A stretch of 64,000 nt of DNA from JAUIAI01 sp963732405 (GTDB lineage Bacteria > Pseudomonadota > Gammaproteobacteria > Burkholderiales > Burkholderiaceae_E): the NCBI GenBank assembly GCA_963732405.1, contig CAVSZG010000003.1, forward strand, positions 124,001-188,000. The letters run 5' to 3'. Under the pieces are notes generated by a model. The model saw only the letters and a list, made by a program, of their open reading frames with translations, was not told where the DNA came from and ran no database searches. The number at the start of each line of letters is the position of its first letter. The first letter of the stretch is position 1. The position numbers and the translations under genes were made by a program. Below, in pieces: positions 61,262 through 64,000 of the stretch.

Positions 61262-62116
61262 ATGTTGAAACCCTTGAAGCGCTTTGTTCTCGGTGCCGGC
61301 GCCCTGGTCGCCGCCGGCGTCGCCGCAGTCGCGATCGGCTCGTTACGAATCGAAGCCGACATCGCCGCCTTTCAGGTTCGAGTCGCCGACGCTGGCGCTG
61401 CCCATCCGGCACCCGCCCCGGATGCCGCGCAATTCGCCGGCCTTCCCGAACCTGTGCAGCGCTATTTCAGGTTTGTGTTCACGGGTCAGGTGCCGAGCGT
61501 CAGTGCTGTCCATCTGGCGGCCGAGGGACGTTTTCGCCGTCCCTTGACCGACACATTCAATCCAACGAGCGCCGAGCAGGTCATCGCCGTCGGTCTGCCC
61601 GCGCTGATGTTCTCTGCAACCACGCCCATCCTGCCCGGTATCTGGGCGAGGGCATACGACTTTTTCGCGCAGGGACGCATGGAGATGAAGGCCAAGGTGT
61701 TGTCCACGCTCACGGTCGTCGATGAACGGGAAACCCCGTCGCTCAACCGGATCTCGCTCAGGCGCTGGTTGCTCGAGAGTGCGTTGTATCCACAGGCGCT
61801 GCTGCCGGGCGGCCCGGTGACCTGGCAGGCCATTGACGAGCACAGCGCACGCGCCACGGTCACTGCCGATGGTTTGTCGGCGTCGATGATTGCGCAGTTC
61901 GACGCCGACGGCCGCATGACGCACATGATGGCCGAACAGGACGGTGATCTGAACACCCCTTATCACGGCTCGGGCGAGCACGTGGCGCGTAGTGATTATC
62001 GGTCGGTGGGCCATCAGATGATTCCCCATGCGTTCACTATCTCGCGCGCCGCGGACGGCCGCTTATACCCTTTTTGGGAGGGGCGGATCACCCAAATCCG
62101 TTTTGACACGCCATGA
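61262..62116 (+). CDS. DUF6544-like protein
   Basis: A 284-residue protein with an N-terminal anchor (FVLGAGALVAAGVAAVAIGSL) and a periplasmic body with the pattern LPEPVQRYFRFVFTGQ and AFTISRAADGRLYPFWEG. GGGAGG precedes the ATG. The family (DUF6544, formerly DUF6920) has no known activity. It is fused by a 4-base overlap (ATGA) to the next, related gene. Confidence 0.78.
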   Translation: MLKPLKRFVLGAGALVAAGVAAVAIGSLRIEADIAAFQVRVADAGAAHPAPAPDAAQFAGLPEPVQRYFRFVFTGQVPSVSAVHLAAEGRFRRPLTDTFNPTSAEQVIAVGLPALMFSATTPILPGIWARAYDFFAQGRMEMKAKVLSTLTVVDERETPSLNRISLRRWLLESALYPQALLPGGPVTWQAIDEHSARATVTADGLSASMIAQFDADGRMTHMMAEQDGDLNTPYHGSGEHVARSDYRSVGHQMIPHAFTISRAADGRLYPFWEGRITQIRFDTP

Positions 62117-62982
62117 GTGCGAGCCGCAGGATGATCAATGGGTTCTTCGTACTCGCCGGCACACTCGGCCTCATGATCCTGGTCGCTGCCCTCGGATTCT
62201 GGCTCGCGTCACGCGAGAATGCGCGGCTGATCGAACAGGAAATCGTCGGCTCCGCGCCGTTGGTCTCCATCGATCTTCGCCCCGAGATGTACGCCGAACT
62301 GCCAGCACCCGTACGCCGCTATTTCGACTTTGCTTTTAATGGTCAGACCGACGTGTCGCTGCGTGCAGTTTCCTTCCGTCAGACCGGTCAGTTCCTGTTG
62401 CCGGTGGGCGAGTTCGAGGCGCAGGGTCGACAGATCAGCCGTCCAGCGTCGACGATCTTTGCGTGGATCGGCACGTTTCGCCGCTTCGGCCTGCCATTGA
62501 TCGAAACCCGTGACGCCTACTTCGGGAACCGCCATGACATGCGCGCCAAGTTGTTCGGCTGGATCAAGGTGATGCACACCGACTATGAGGAAGCAGAGCA
62601 GATTGCCTCGCTGCACAGCTACATGACATTGCGCTATTACGGTCAGGCGCCGCTCATGCCGTGGGCGCTGCTACCCAATGAATCCGTCACCTGGGAGGCG
62701 CGCGATCACCGATCGGCCGTTCTGCGAATCACCCGGCCGGATCTGGCGGGGGCCTATGTGGTGACGTTTGGCGAGGATGGGCGAATCGAGGAGATGGCGT
62801 CGGATCGCCTGCTGATGGAAGGCAATCTGACCGTGCAGTTCGAGGTCGGTCAGAAGCTCGACTACAGGGTTGTCGAGGGGTTCATGGTGCCGACCCGGCT
62901 CGACTATCAATGGACCCTGGCAGACGGAACTGTATCGAGTCATTTCCGCTCCGAGGTACGAGAGTTGACACTGATCCGATGA
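62113..62982 (+). CDS. DUF6544-like protein, paralogue
   Basis: A 289-residue paralogue of the preceding gene (MINGFFVLAGTLGLMILVAALGFWLA anchor; LPAPVRRYFDFAFNGQTDVSL). Sequence identity between the two is modest but the order of motifs is the same, so this is a tandem duplication. The two are translated together under control of the TetR protein. Confidence 0.78.
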   Translation: MSASRRMINGFFVLAGTLGLMILVAALGFWLASRENARLIEQEIVGSAPLVSIDLRPEMYAELPAPVRRYFDFAFNGQTDVSLRAVSFRQTGQFLLPVGEFEAQGRQISRPASTIFAWIGTFRRFGLPLIETRDAYFGNRHDMRAKLFGWIKVMHTDYEEAEQIASLHSYMTLRYYGQAPLMPWALLPNESVTWEARDHRSAVLRITRPDLAGAYVVTFGEDGRIEEMASDRLLMEGNLTVQFEVGQKLDYRVVEGFMVPTRLDYQWTLADGTVSSHFRSEVRELTLIR

Positions 62983-63076
62983 GTGATGCCGGGGCATCTT
63001 CGTGCATGGATGGGCGATCAGCGGTTCGCGAAACCGCGACACAGGCTCGGCGCGATTCGTCGATCGGCCGCATTCC

Positions 63077-63931
63077 CTAATGCTGATCAATCTGTCGCTG
63101 CACGGCACGGCCCACCAGAATCAGCGCCAGCGCCGTGACCAACACTGCAAGGCCCGGAAACACGGACATCCAGGGTGCATACAGGATGGTGTCCTTGCCC
63201 TGCTGGAGGATCGCGCCCCAGTCGGGTGTGGGCGGCTGCACGCCCAGACCCAGAAACCCCAGCGCAGCCTGGATCTGCAGAATCAGCGGGAACAGGATCA
63301 TGTATTGGGTTAGGACTTGCGGCAGGATGTTGCGTATCACATGTCGACGCAGAATCGTCCCCTCGGTCAGCCCGATGCTGCGTGCCGCCTCGACGTATGC
63401 CAGGCCTGCTTCAGACATCGCGCCGGCTCGCGCGATGCGAAAGAACACTGGTAGGTAGACCAGGGCGAGGGCGAGTACCAGATTGTGCAGCGAGGGGCCG
63501 AGAATCCCGGTGATGATGATGCCCAGGATGATTGGTGGAAAGCTCAGCATCACGTCGATGAATCGGCCCAGGACGAGGTCGATCACACCGCCGTAGTAGC
63601 CTGAGATCATGCCCGGAATACTGCCGAATATTGCCGAGAGCAGCAGCGAGCCGGCGCAGATCGACAGCGTGACCCGTGTGCCGTAGACGACTCGCGCAAA
63701 CACATCGCGGCCGACATCGTCCGTGCCGAACCAATGATCGGTTGAGGGTGGCAGCAGACTGGACTGCGTGTCGATCGCCAGTGGCGACAGCTGGGCGAAG
63801 ACTGACGGGAACAGCGCCAGCAGCAGCAGGCCGATCAGGATCGCAATGCCCAGTAGCGTTCCCGGTTCCCGTCGTGCACGACCAAACAAACGTCCGCGCA
63901 ATCGCGTGGTTGGCGCAGCGGTCACGGTCAT
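63077..63931 (-). CDS. ABC transporter permease, DppC type
   Basis: A 284-residue peptide/nickel-type permease with six helices and the EAA loop (YVEAARSIGLTEGTILRRHVIRNILPQVLTQYM). The N-terminal tail and STDHWFGTDDVGRDVFARVVYG motif are typical of DppC. It works with the DppB-like subunit encoded just upstream in the transcript and with ATPases presumably outside the window. Confidence 0.92.
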   Translation of the reverse strand: MTVTAAPTTRLRGRLFGRARREPGTLLGIAILIGLLLLALFPSVFAQLSPLAIDTQSSLLPPSTDHWFGTDDVGRDVFARVVYGTRVTLSICAGSLLLSAIFGSIPGMISGYYGGVIDLVLGRFIDVMLSFPPIILGIIITGILGPSLHNLVLALALVYLPVFFRIARAGAMSEAGLAYVEAARSIGLTEGTILRRHVIRNILPQVLTQYMILFPLILQIQAALGFLGLGVQPPTPDWGAILQQGKDTILYAPWMSVFPGLAVLVTALALILVGRAVQRQIDQH

Positions 63932-63941
63932 CGTTTGCCGT

Positions 63942-64000
63942 TCACGAGCGGCGCAGCCGCGGATCGATGAATCGGTAGGCGATGTCGACCAGCAGATTCA
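63942..64000 (-). CDS. DppB-type permease, C-terminal end (partial)
   Basis: The minus strand encodes NLLVDIAYRFIDPRLRRS and a stop at 63942, the characteristic end of DppB-like permeases (NLLVDLLYAxLDPRIR in relatives). The rest lies beyond the window. It is 10 bases ahead of the DppC gene. Confidence 0.8.
   Translation of the reverse strand, partial: NLLVDIAYRFIDPRLRRS

Overview
The window is high-GC bacterial chromosome, most likely from a sulfur-oxidising gammaproteobacterium. The main reason is a complete oxidative-type dsr operon (dsrABEFHCMKLJOPN-dsrR, then a sirohaem-type methyltransferase) on the minus strand at 27.7-41.0 kb. Presence of dsrEFH and dsrL, together with TusA-type carriers, is the known signature of reverse-acting dissimilatory sulfite reductase (stored or carrier-bound sulfur to sulfite). 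The taxonomic call is inference; no rRNA or other marker is in the window.

Layout. 0-1.5 kb: a multiply frameshifted RND efflux permease remnant. 1.5-6.4 kb: secreted or membrane low-complexity proteins, including two that share a Gly/Asn-rich C-terminal module and look like sulfur globule (envelope) proteins, one with 25 tandem FPGG units, then a TPR protein and a Met-rich coiled-coil membrane protein. 6.5-12.0 kb: an assimilatory sulfate reduction operon, cysI-DUF934-cysH-cysD-cysN, with an Fe-S type APS reductase. 12.0-20.8 kb: housekeeping and accessory genes (NifX-like protein, 6PGDH-like oxidoreductase, GGCT-like protein, enoyl-CoA hydratase, M23 peptidase, acyl-CoA ligase, a broken rhodanese, a MarR regulator with a 40-bp tandem repeat at its start, a TlpA-like thioredoxin, CopD-like and DUF6152-like proteins).

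21.1-27.7 kb: a TusA-led cluster (TusA, catalytically altered S24-like protein, Sfum_1244-family protein, two small conserved proteins, CMD-Rieske fusion, HTH-ferredoxin-FNR fusion) followed by a soluble NarX/NarL-type two-component pair whose kinase carries a Cys cluster. 27.7-41.0 kb: the dsr operon. 41.3-45.5 kb: a divergent plus-strand operon of a small protein, a Cas6/Cmx6-like RAMP protein without any CRISPR array, a tandem TusA-TusA protein, an unknown protein, a TauD-type dioxygenase and a YeeE/YedE sulfur transporter. 45.7-47.8 kb: XRE regulator and SulP/STAS anion transporter.

47.8-50.4 kb: a visibly AT-richer island with a 29-residue membrane peptide and a 758-residue membrane protein of unknown function. 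50.8-64 kb: ordinary catabolic and regulatory genes (Baeyer-Villiger monooxygenase, alpha/beta hydrolase remnants, OmpA-like lipid/peptidoglycan protein, a frameshifted winged-helix regulator, DUF1428, VOC and TetR, SlyX, CitE-like lyase, BMP-family binding protein, TetR with two DUF6544-like proteins, and the end of a Dpp-type ABC transporter).

How it fits: thiosulfate/sulfide sulfur could enter through YeeE, be carried by TusA proteins to DsrEFH and DsrC, oxidised by DsrABL with electrons leaving through DsrMKJOP, while globule-like proteins may package stored sulfur and SulP may export or import sulfate. The two gene sets flanking dsr (21.1-27.7 and 41.3-45.5 kb) are the best candidates for undescribed sulfur/redox modules.
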